Of a stretch of DNA of 10,817 nt, positions 1-7,200 are shown piece after piece; the first letter of the stretch is position 1; the number at the start of each line of letters is the position of its first letter. The notes beneath the pieces are model-generated. The model had not been told where the DNA came from, made no database searches, and saw only the letters and a list, made by a program, of their open reading frames with translations. The stretch spans positions 1-10,817 of the forward strand of contig JAGWFU010000014.1 in the NCBI GenBank assembly GCA_028867845.1. Direction: 5' to 3'. A program made the position numbers and the translations under genes. The stretch comes from Microcaldota archaeon. Lineage in GTDB: Archaea > Micrarchaeota > Micrarchaeia > Micrarchaeales > Micrarchaeaceae.

Positions 1-764
1 TTCCCCCCACAGAGGTCTACGGGCTCAGGGCGTACACGAAGGACCCGGAGACAAGCTACCAGGTAATAGACACTGAGATATGCAACAAGGCATCGGCGTC
101 AAAACTTAAGATTAAGAACTTGAAAAATGACGAGAGCAAGATAGAGCAGCTGAAGCAGAGGATGTCCCACATAACGGACATCACAGCTCTCGTAGCATCA
201 TACCCCAAGGGCACCGCCACGGGCCAGCACCACCCAGTCAGGTTCGAGGCCTACATAGGCGGCAAGACCAACGAGGAGAAGCTCGAGTTCATAACATCGA
301 AGCTCGGCAAGGAGCTTCTTGCATCTGACATTTTCAAGAACGGCGAGTTCGTAGACGTGGCGTCCGTGACAATAGGACACGGATGGCAGGGAACCATAAA
401 GAGGTTCGGAACCGCGAGGCTGTTCCACAAGGCCACCAACAAGGTAAGGCACGTCGGAACCCTAGGCCCGTTCACCCCAGGAAAGGTGCTGTACACAGTG
501 CCACAGGCAGGGCAGATGGGATTCCACTACAGAACCGAGCACAACAAGAGGATAATAAAGATAGGCACGAAGGCAGACGTGCAGAAGATAAACCCGAAAG
601 CGGGGTTCAGGCACTACGGCACAGTGAAGAACGACTACATAGTCGTGATGGGGTCAGTTCCAGGCCCTGCAAAGAGGCTCGTTAGGATAAAGAAGTCGAT
701 AACTAACATGAACGCCAAGGGAATCAAGGAACCCAAGGTGACTTACTGGAACATAGCTCAGTGA
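1..764 (+). CDS. rpl3: Large-subunit ribosomal protein uL3 (L3), 5' end outside the window
   Basis: uL3 binds 23S rRNA early in 50S assembly and reaches towards the peptidyl transferase centre. The reading frame is open from base 3, giving about 253 residues; archaeal L3 is usually about 330-350, so roughly 80-100 N-terminal residues lie upstream of the window. The first visible segment, EVYGLRAYTKDP, is a typical internal L3 stretch, so the TTG and ATG codons near 120 are internal and not starts. Family signatures include GHGWQGTIKRFGT in the middle and PQAGQMGFHYRTEHNKRI further on. The TGA stop at 762-764 lies just before the uL4 ATG, and the GTGAT spanning the stop probably serves as the uL4 ribosome-binding site. 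First visible gene of the ribosomal operon. Identity is certain; only the start is missing. Confidence 0.95.
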   Translation, partial: PPTEVYGLRAYTKDPETSYQVIDTEICNKASASKLKIKNLKNDESKIEQLKQRMSHITDITALVASYPKGTATGQHHPVRFEAYIGGKTNEEKLEFITSKLGKELLASDIFKNGEFVDVASVTIGHGWQGTIKRFGTARLFHKATNKVRHVGTLGPFTPGKVLYTVPQAGQMGFHYRTEHNKRIIKIGTKADVQKINPKAGFRHYGTVKNDYIVVMGSVPGPAKRLVRIKKSITNMNAKGIKEPKVTYWNIAQ

Positions 765-769
765 TATTT

Positions 770-1537
770 ATGGCAACCGCAAACGTGCTTTCAATCGAGG
801 GAAACAGCAAGGGCGCGATAGAGCTGCCCAAGGCGTTCTCCGAGGCTGTGAGGCAGGACCTGATAACGAGGGCAGTGGTCGCCGAGAACACTTACATGCT
901 CCAGCCTCAGGGGCACTACCCTCTCGCGGGTATGCAGACGACTGCCGCATACTTCGGAGCTATGCACTCCTACAGAACGGGAAGGCACATGGGTAAGGCG
1001 ATAAGGCCGAGGGAGAAGCTGGGAGGCGGAGTGCAGGGAAAGGTCAAGATAATACCTTCAGCAGTTAAGGGAAAGAGGGCGCACCCACACCTCGTCGAGA
1101 AGATACTCATAGAGAGGATAAACAAGAGGGAGTACCAGAAGGCGCTGGCTAGCGCAATCTCAGCCACCGCAAAGGATTCGCCGCTGATCGTCGAGGACAA
1201 GATCGAGGAGACGAAGAGGACGAAGGACATGCTCAACATATTCATCAAGCTAAAGCTCTCGAGCTACGTCGAGAACACGCCGAGGCCCAGCATAAAGAAG
1301 GGCATAAGGCGATCCACGAAGATGAGGCACTACAGGAAGTCCGTGCTGCTCATAGTGAGCAAGGAGAGCCCGGCGCTCAAGGCGGCCAGGAACATGGCTG
1401 GCGTCGATGTCTGCACCGTGTCGAGCATGAGGGCAAACCTGCTCGCACCGGGAGGAAACCCGGGACGCGTCGCGGTATGGAGCGAGAGCGCGATAAAGCA
1501 GCTCGACTCCGCGATATCCAAGTACACGCTCAACTAA
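770..1537 (+). CDS. rpl4: Large-subunit ribosomal protein uL4 (L4, archaeal L4e type)
   Basis: uL4 is a primary 23S rRNA-binding protein whose extended loop lines the peptide exit tunnel. The product is 255 residues, normal for archaeal L4. The segment GHYPLAGMQTTAAYFGAMHS, followed by TGRHMGKAIRPREKLGGGVQ with basic residues and glycines, corresponds to the tunnel loop. The later KMRHYRKSVLLIVS and NLLAPGGNPGRVAVWSESA match the archaeal/eukaryotic L4e C-terminal region. I chose ATG 770 because GTGAT (761-765) lies about five bases upstream as a Shine-Dalgarno-like site. An in-frame GTG at 761 would overlap the uL3 stop and add three residues. The gene sits in the standard archaeal order L3-L4-L23-L2. 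Its isoleucine codons are mostly ATA and its arginine codons almost all AGG. Confidence 0.95.
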   Translation: MATANVLSIEGNSKGAIELPKAFSEAVRQDLITRAVVAENTYMLQPQGHYPLAGMQTTAAYFGAMHSYRTGRHMGKAIRPREKLGGGVQGKVKIIPSAVKGKRAHPHLVEKILIERINKREYQKALASAISATAKDSPLIVEDKIEETKRTKDMLNIFIKLKLSSYVENTPRPSIKKGIRRSTKMRHYRKSVLLIVSKESPALKAARNMAGVDVCTVSSMRANLLAPGGNPGRVAVWSESAIKQLDSAISKYTLN

Positions 1538-1555
1538 TGACAAATGATGATTAAC

Positions 1556-1807
1556 ATGACAGTATTGCAATACCCGCTCGCCACAGAAAAATCAGTCGGT
1601 TCCGTGGACAGGAGCAACGTGATAACCTATGTCGTCGACTTCAGGGCCACCAAGACACAGATAGCCAAGGAGTTCGAGACCAGGTTCAACGTCAAGGTCG
1701 CTAACGTAAGGACGGCAAACTCGCCCAACAACAGGAAGAAGGCGTTCATAAAGCTCGCCAAGGGATTCAACGCGAGCGACATCGCGGTGAAGCTCAAGCT
1801 GGTGTAA
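1556..1807 (+). CDS. rpl23: Large-subunit ribosomal protein uL23 (L23)
   Basis: uL23 binds 23S rRNA beside the exit-tunnel mouth and is a docking site for the signal recognition particle and other nascent-chain factors. From ATG 1556 the product is 83 residues, the usual size for archaeal L23. The N-terminal YPLATEKSV is the conserved P-x-x-TEK motif; the central FNVKVANVRT and the basic NNRKKAFIKL are typical of the family. Three in-frame ATGs occur at 1544, 1547 and 1556. I prefer 1556 because GATGAT (1546-1551), resembling the GGTGAT ribosome-binding core, lies four bases upstream and the family alignment begins close to this Met. Starting at 1544 would add four residues. It lies between uL4 and uL2, with only two bases before the uL2 start. 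Confidence 0.93.
   Translation: MTVLQYPLATEKSVGSVDRSNVITYVVDFRATKTQIAKEFETRFNVKVANVRTANSPNNRKKAFIKLAKGFNASDIAVKLKLV
1801..1804 (+). promoter_or_regulatory. GGTG ribosome-binding site for uL2 inside the uL23 3' end
   Basis: GGTG lies five bases before the uL2 ATG and is made of the last base of a Leu codon plus the terminal Val codon of uL23. The same 12-base junction, GGTGTAACGATG, recurs at uL22/uS3. Functional role is inferred from complementarity to the archaeal 16S rRNA 3' end consensus. Confidence 0.55.
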
Positions 1808-1809
1808 CG

Positions 1810-2523
1810 ATGGGAAAGAAACTCAGGCAGCAGAGGAGAGGAAAGGGCACGAACGTCTACAGGAAGTTGCCAAACACCTTTGACGTCAGCGTGACATACA
1901 CCAACAACAGGAGCAAGGAGCTTTTCTGCGAGGTAACGGGCTTCGTGAACCACACGGGCCACTCTGCCCCTCTCATGACAGTGCTGTTCGAGGATTTCAC
2001 TACAGCTTACATGATTGCGCCAGAGGGCATAAAGATCGGCGACAAGGTCCACATAGGGCCCAACCCTGTATACGGGCTGGGCAACGTGATGAGGCTCGGC
2101 GATGTCCCTGACGGAGCGCCGATCTTCAACATAGAGTCGAGGCCCGGCGACGGTGGAAGGCTGGTGAGGGCTGCCGGCGCAGCTGCATACATATCACAGC
2201 ACATAGGAGACAGCACAACGATACAGATGCCTTCGAAGAACACAATCAACCTGAGCAACGAGTGCAGGGCGCAGCTTGGCGTAGTGGCAGGCGGCGGAAT
2301 GCTCGACCAGCCGCTCGTTAAGGCAGGAAAGGCACACTACATAATGAGGACGCTTAACAGGACATGGCCAGTGCAGAGGGGGGTAAAGATGAACCCCGTG
2401 GACCACCCGTTCGGAGGCAAGCAGCACCACAAGGGTAAGAGCAGCATGACCTCTAGGAACGCGCCTCCTGGAAGGAAGGTCGGACACATAGCCGCCAGCA
2501 GGGTAGGAAGGAAGAAGAGATGA
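1810..2523 (+). CDS. rpl2: Large-subunit ribosomal protein uL2 (L2)
   Basis: uL2 is a core 23S rRNA-binding protein needed for subunit association and for building the peptidyl transferase region. The 237-residue length is typical for archaeal L2. It begins MGKKLRQQRRGKGTNVYR, the standard archaeal N-terminus. The SH3-like and RNA-binding core includes GDKVHIGPNPVYGLGNVM and a GAAAYISQHIGD stretch. The C-terminal part carries the conserved NPVDHPFGG motif with the invariant His, then KQHHKGKSS and SRNAPPGRKVGHIA with a basic tail. ATG 1810 starts two bases after the uL23 stop. Only four bases separate its TGA from the uS19 start, so coupled translation is likely. No missing key residue is seen. 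Confidence 0.96.
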   Translation: MGKKLRQQRRGKGTNVYRKLPNTFDVSVTYTNNRSKELFCEVTGFVNHTGHSAPLMTVLFEDFTTAYMIAPEGIKIGDKVHIGPNPVYGLGNVMRLGDVPDGAPIFNIESRPGDGGRLVRAAGAAAYISQHIGDSTTIQMPSKNTINLSNECRAQLGVVAGGGMLDQPLVKAGKAHYIMRTLNRTWPVQRGVKMNPVDHPFGGKQHHKGKSSMTSRNAPPGRKVGHIAASRVGRKKR

Positions 2524-2527
2524 ATCG

Positions 2528-2920
2528 ATGCCAGAGAAGATCGCATTTAGAGGAATGTACCCGGCCGATGCCGAGAAGCTGGACCAGAAGCAGTACATCG
2601 GGCTGGTGAAGGCGAGGCAGAGGAGGAGCATAAAGAGGAACGGCCTCGACTACAAGAACCTCCTGATGAAGGTGGAGGAGTACAAGAAGGACGGGAAGAC
2701 CAAGCCGATAAAGACACAGATAAGGGAGGCGGTGATAATCCCGGCGTGGATCGGGCTCAAGTTCTCCGTTCACAACGGCAAGGAGTACCAGGAGATACAG
2801 ATAAACGCAAACATGCTCGGCCACAGGCTCGGCGAGTTCATTTACACTACAAAGAGGGTACAGCACTCCGCGCCTGGTATCAGGGCAACACGCGGAAGCA
2901 AGTTCCTAGCGGTGAAGTAA
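2528..2920 (+). CDS. rps19: Small-subunit ribosomal protein uS19 (S19)
   Basis: uS19 sits in the 30S head near the A-site finger, pairing with uS13. The product is 130 residues; archaeal and eukaryotic S19 is longer than the roughly 92-residue bacterial form, and this fits. The N-terminal helix region contains KARQRRSIKRNG. The conserved core reads REAVIIPAWIGLKFSVHNGK, followed by the MLGHRLGEFIYTTKRVQHSAPG segment and a basic C-terminus with RATRGSKF. It starts at ATG 2528, four bases after uL2. Its TAA ends at 2920 and the next gene starts on the very next base. Immediately before that stop, GGTGA (2911-2915) forms the uL22 ribosome-binding site, so the uS19 C-terminal codons serve two roles. 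Confidence 0.95.
   Translation: MPEKIAFRGMYPADAEKLDQKQYIGLVKARQRRSIKRNGLDYKNLLMKVEEYKKDGKTKPIKTQIREAVIIPAWIGLKFSVHNGKEYQEIQINANMLGHRLGEFIYTTKRVQHSAPGIRATRGSKFLAVK
2911..2915 (+). promoter_or_regulatory. GGTGA ribosome-binding site fixing the TTG start of uL22
   Basis: GGTGA lies five bases upstream of TTG 2921, inside the last codons of uS19. It is the strongest Shine-Dalgarno-like site in the operon and compensates for the weak TTG start codon. No ATG lies near the expected uL22 N-terminus. Confidence 0.65.
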
Positions 2921-3637
2921 TTGCAATACTCATACAACTTGGACAGGAGCGACGTGGTCTTCGCAGGCGAGAAGGACATCAACGCCAGCTACAAGGACCT
3001 CTGCGCGGTATGCGACGCGATAAGGTTCAGGAGCGTCAACGCGGCGCTCAACATACTCGACGGCGTGATCTACGACGGCAAGGCCATGATATACAGGAGG
3101 CACAACAGGTACATGGCATCGAGGGGCGAGCTCCAGGGCAAGAAGGGAAGGTTCCCTAAGAAGTGCGCAGCGATAGTAAAGAAGGTCCTGGTCAACGCAG
3201 CGGCGAACGCGGAGAACAAGGGATTCGCGCCGGACCTGATGTTCGTCGTCCACGTTGCGGCAAACAAGACGCTTATAGCTGGCAGGTCTCCGCCAAAGGG
3301 AGTGAGGTCCGTGTCTCAGGGAGGCTACGGATACTCCACCATGAGGAGGAGCGACCTCGAGTTCGCAAGGGTCGAGATAGGCCTAAGCACTGACAGCAAG
3401 AAGACGCTCAGCCCCAAGACCCAGAAGCTCATCAAGACCTTCTCCAAGTTCGACGCCAACAAGAGGGTAGAGAGGGAGGGCGACAAGAGACAGGAGGCGA
3501 TGAAGAAGCAGAAGAAGGAGGACAAGAAGGTCGAGGGCAAGGAGCACAAGCATGATCACGGCCACGCGGAGAAGCCGGCCGCCAAGCAGCAGACTGAGGC
3601 GCCGAAGCCCATGGTGGCCGCGGAGAACAAGGTGTAA
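2921..3637 (+). CDS. rpl22: Large-subunit ribosomal protein uL22 (L22) with long charged C-terminal tail
   Basis: uL22 binds all 23S rRNA domains and its hairpin lines the exit tunnel. The conserved core covers about residues 1-157: N-terminal QYSYNLD, the RRHNR motif (59-63), the basic GKKGRFPKKCAAIVKKVL segment (73-90), the NAAANAENKGF helix (92-102) and VVHVAANKTLIAGRSPPKG (109-127). Archaeal L22 is usually about 150-160 residues; this one is 238. The extra residues, roughly 158-238, are dominated by Lys, Glu and Ala and contain HKHDHGH at 209-215. The tail is probably disordered or helical, with unknown function. Translation starts at TTG, supported by GGTGA at 2911-2915 and by the match of QYSYN to the usual L22 start. 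It is contiguous with uS19 and two bases from uS3. Confidence 0.94.
   Translation: MQYSYNLDRSDVVFAGEKDINASYKDLCAVCDAIRFRSVNAALNILDGVIYDGKAMIYRRHNRYMASRGELQGKKGRFPKKCAAIVKKVLVNAAANAENKGFAPDLMFVVHVAANKTLIAGRSPPKGVRSVSQGGYGYSTMRRSDLEFARVEIGLSTDSKKTLSPKTQKLIKTFSKFDANKRVEREGDKRQEAMKKQKKEDKKVEGKEHKHDHGHAEKPAAKQQTEAPKPMVAAENKV
3631..3634 (+). promoter_or_regulatory. GGTG ribosome-binding site for uS3 inside the uL22 3' end
   Basis: GGTG sits five bases before ATG 3640 and overlaps the final Val codon of uL22. The junction is base-for-base identical over 12 positions to the uL23/uL2 junction. Confidence 0.55.
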
Positions 3638-3639
3638 CG

Positions 3640-4263
3640 ATGACAATAGAGAGAAAGTTCATAGATGACGCTATAATCAAGCTGAACATATCCAAGTACC
3701 TGGCCAAGGAACTGACCAGGGCTGGGTTCTCGAGGGTGGAGATACAGAAGACGCCGGTCCTAACGAGGATAACGGTCTACGTGCTCAACCCCGGCCGAGT
3801 AATCGGCAGGGCAGGCAAGACCATAGACACAATAACTGACACGATTAAGAAGAGGTTCAACGTCGAGAACCCGCAGATAAACGTGATGGAGGTAGAGAAC
3901 AGGATGCTTGAGCCCCTTCTGGTTGCAAGGGCAATCGCAGAGAAGCTGGAGAGGGGGATAAACGCAAGGAAGATCATACAGGGGAGCCTCAGGGAGGTAA
4001 TAGAAAACGGCGCTTTAGGCGCAGAGATAGTGGCAAGCGGCAAGCTCGCTGCAAAGGGAGCGAGGGCCAAGACGATAAGGAAGAGCATAGGCTACATACC
4101 TAAGGCCGGCGACGTGACCAACCTGGTAAGGGAGGCCGCCGCCACCGCGTACCCCAAGTACGGGGCGATCGGGGTCAAGGTGAGGATAGTGCCGCCCGGA
4201 ACCGTCTTCCCCGACAGGGAGCTGAAGAAGGTGGAGCTTCCAAAGTCCATACTCAACAGCTAA
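3640..4263 (+). CDS. rps3: Small-subunit ribosomal protein uS3 (S3)
   Basis: uS3 lies at the mRNA entry tunnel of the 30S head and contributes to mRNA unwinding. The product is 207 residues, normal for archaea. The N-terminal KH type II domain spans about residues 15-90, with its nucleic-acid-binding loop seen as VIGRAGKTI (48-56). The C-terminal S3 domain includes GALGAEIVASGKLAAKGARA and ends in VRIVPPGTVFPD. The ATG is two bases after the uL22 stop, with GGTG upstream. By direct count, 18 of its 24 Ile codons are ATA, five ATC and one ATT. Archaeal operons usually continue with uL29, SUI1, Rpp29 and uS17, but here the next gene, 31 bases on, is an oligosaccharyltransferase. Confidence 0.96.
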   Translation: MTIERKFIDDAIIKLNISKYLAKELTRAGFSRVEIQKTPVLTRITVYVLNPGRVIGRAGKTIDTITDTIKKRFNVENPQINVMEVENRMLEPLLVARAIAEKLERGINARKIIQGSLREVIENGALGAEIVASGKLAAKGARAKTIRKSIGYIPKAGDVTNLVREAAATAYPKYGAIGVKVRIVPPGTVFPDRELKKVELPKSILNS

Positions 4264-4294
4264 ATACCGCAGCTTAGATAAGGGATGGGTAAAC

Positions 4295-7200
4295 ATGTTT
4301 GGAGCAATCGCAAGCATAGTCATAGCGTTCATATCCATGTTCGTGCCTGGCGTGCTGCTGGCATACTCTCTCCTCAGGAAGACAGAGCTCCACATGTTCG
4401 AGATCCTCGTCATAGGGCTCATATTCGGAATGATATTCCCCGCAGCGATGACCTGGGCCGAGTCCTACCTGATGAACTACATACACTGGTTCAGCTTCTC
4501 GCTCGGACTCTTTGAGGCAAACGCCGCTGCGCTCACAATATTCGGATTGATAGCGGTCGCGCTCACTGGCGGCTTCGGCCCATTCGCAAAGGCGTTCGGA
4601 GCGTTCATAACCGAGAAGAAGATTGATGCGCCGCAGCCGGAGACACATGCGCACCACCAGTCGAGGAAGCAGACGCCGTGGTGGGTCTGGGCGATTCTGA
4701 TTGTTCTGATGCTCACCACTTTCTACACTAGGATAATCAACATAAGCGTTGCGCCCACCTTCTTTGAGTTCGACCCATACTTCGACATGCTTGCTACGCA
4801 GTCGATACTCACATTCGGCAGCCAGTTCTACCTCTCCACCTCCGCATGGCCGGCCGTCGCAGGCGGAACGGTGATGAGGATACAGCCACTTATGCCGTAC
4901 TTAGAGGCCTACTGGTACGACCTCGCCAACGCGATGGGCCCGCACTACACTAGCTTCAGCACATCGCTGCTCAGCAACGTCAGTTCCGTATATCCACCGA
5001 TAACAGCAGCGCTCCTAGTATTCGCTATGTTCATGCTTCTTTACCATGAGTACGATGCAAAGATCGCGCTCATAGGCGCGGCGTTCACAGCCACCATGCC
5101 GGTGCTGCTAACCTCGTTCATAGCGGGGGAGCAGCTGCTTGAGCCGTGGGGCATATTCTCGCTGTTCTTCTTCTTCGCGGCATACATGCTCGCGATAAGG
5201 AACCCCAAGAGCAAGAGCCTAGCCATACTCGCGGGGTTGGCCTTCGTCTCAACGTTCCTCGGCGCCCACTACTACACCGTCGACGCTGGCATATTGGCCA
5301 TCTACATACTGCTGCAGGGCGTAATAGACGTGATAAGGCAGGGCAAGGTGAACATGGACTTCTACAAGATGAACGGCATAGTCCTCATCGTCATCGCCAT
5401 CTTCCTCGCGCTCTACGAGCCGTACAACGCGGTTTACGGAGGGGGCATACCATCGATACTCGGAATCCCCACCACCATAGCTTTCCCGATACTCTCGCTC
5501 GTGCTGGTCGCAGTAATGGAACAACTGGTGAAGAGGGTATCGCCCATGATACAGAAGAATCAGAATGCACTTTCGAGGCTCGCGGTTGTGCTCGCAATAC
5601 TTATTGTGGTCGCGCTTCTGGTGCTGCTCACCCCGCTAGGCAAGCCTGTGCAGGGATATCTTAAGCTCAGCACCAACTTCACCACCCCATCAAAGGCGCT
5701 GTTCATGACTGTTCAGGAGTACATACCCACAGGACTGCTCTACAACTTCGGCGCCGCAGGCTTCGGCGCCATCGGCGCCAACATATTCGGTCTGCCCCTA
5801 TTCGTCTGGATAGTCTCCATAATGAGCATAATCATGCTCGTCATAAGCATAGTCACCAGGGCGAGCAGGACCGCGGTCCTATATCTTGGCATAGCCATTC
5901 CGCTCATGTTCGCTGGGTTCTCAGAGGTCAAGTACCTGCCCCACTTCGGTGTGGCTTACATAATGCTCTTCTTCATAACGATCGGAGAGCTTGCATACTT
6001 CTACCACGGAGGCAAGAGGCTCGCGGTCAATTCCACAGGAGAGACCACCGAGCACTTCCCTGTAGACGTCTACAAGAACCACAAGCAGCTCATGGGCGGC
6101 GCGCTACTCATAAGCCTGTTTCTGCTCTTCGGAGTTCTTGTGCTGATAGTCTCGCTGATATACTTCATAGCCAAGAGGCTGTTCAAGAACCTGCCGTTCG
6201 AGAAGTCCGACAGGAACCTGATCATACTCACCTTGGTACTATTCATCTTCCCGTTCCTCACTACTGTGCTCATATCTCACTCAGGCACATTCCTCTTCTC
6301 CGAGAGCAGCTCCTTCATACAGCTGTTCACAGGGGCAGCGCAGTTTGCCGGCAATCCATCTATCGCATGCAACAGCTTCCAGATAAACGGCAACGTCATG
6401 GGCGCCAACCTCTTCTGCAACCAGGTACAGAGCTACTGGATCAGCGCCACCGCATGGATGAGGGCCAACGTGGGCCCCTACGCGCCGAGGATACTGGCCT
6501 GGTGGGACTACGGGGACTGGATAAACTGGTTCGGCAGCAGCAACGCCGTGCTGAGGGGCGACAACGCATACGCCCAGGAAGACTACGGCACTGCCGCCAA
6601 CTTCGTGCTCGGGCCCAAGTACAACTACACCCCTAAGACCCTGGCAAACTACATGAATACCAACCAGTCGAAGTACGTGCTGTTTGACCAGGACCTGATA
6701 TCCAAGTGGCAGGCCCTCGACTTCCTTGGCTGCGTGAACATCAACGCCACCTCAAGGGCGTTCGCAATAGGACAGGGCGCGCTGCAGAATCCGCCCGTGC
6801 CCTACATGCTGGGAAACTCGCAGTGCGAGATAAACAACGACCCCCAGTTCGTGCTGGTGCCCTACGCCGCGCTCGTGCCCCAGGCAGGAGCCCAGCAGAA
6901 CATCAACACCTACTGCTCCATATCCAATGGCACCAACGTGTACGCAAGGGCGTTCCTGGTGAGCGGCAACTCCATCCAGAACCAGAGCGTATGCGTCAGC
7001 ACAGTGCCTAACAAGAACGGCGTTCTTCAGGTGTACAACACATCTGGCGGCGCCATCAACATGGTGATTCAGACGGGTCTCGACTACGGGACATTCAGCA
7101 TAACCGGGGTGCAGGTGGTGCAGTTCTTGGCGATATACCTGCCCAACGGCCCAGGAGGCACGATAACCGACGCACCCTCGGACTTCTACAACTCAAACTT

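Noticed and set aside
120..122. TTG 120 as start of uL3
   Set aside because: The same frame is open to the window edge and encodes recognisable L3 sequence upstream.
1627..2052. 141-codon antisense open frame across uL23/uL2
   Set aside because: Lies opposite two firmly identified ribosomal genes and shows no recognisable domain.
4271..4281. TATA box (CTTAGATAAG) for STT3 in the gap after uS3
   Set aside because: It is only about 18 bases from ATG 4295, so the predicted start site would fall inside the gene; readthrough from the operon is more likely.
5146..5664. 172-codon open frame inside STT3 on the same strand
   Set aside because: Arg/His-rich translation typical of an out-of-frame shadow in GC-rich DNA; STT3 is well supported in the other frame.
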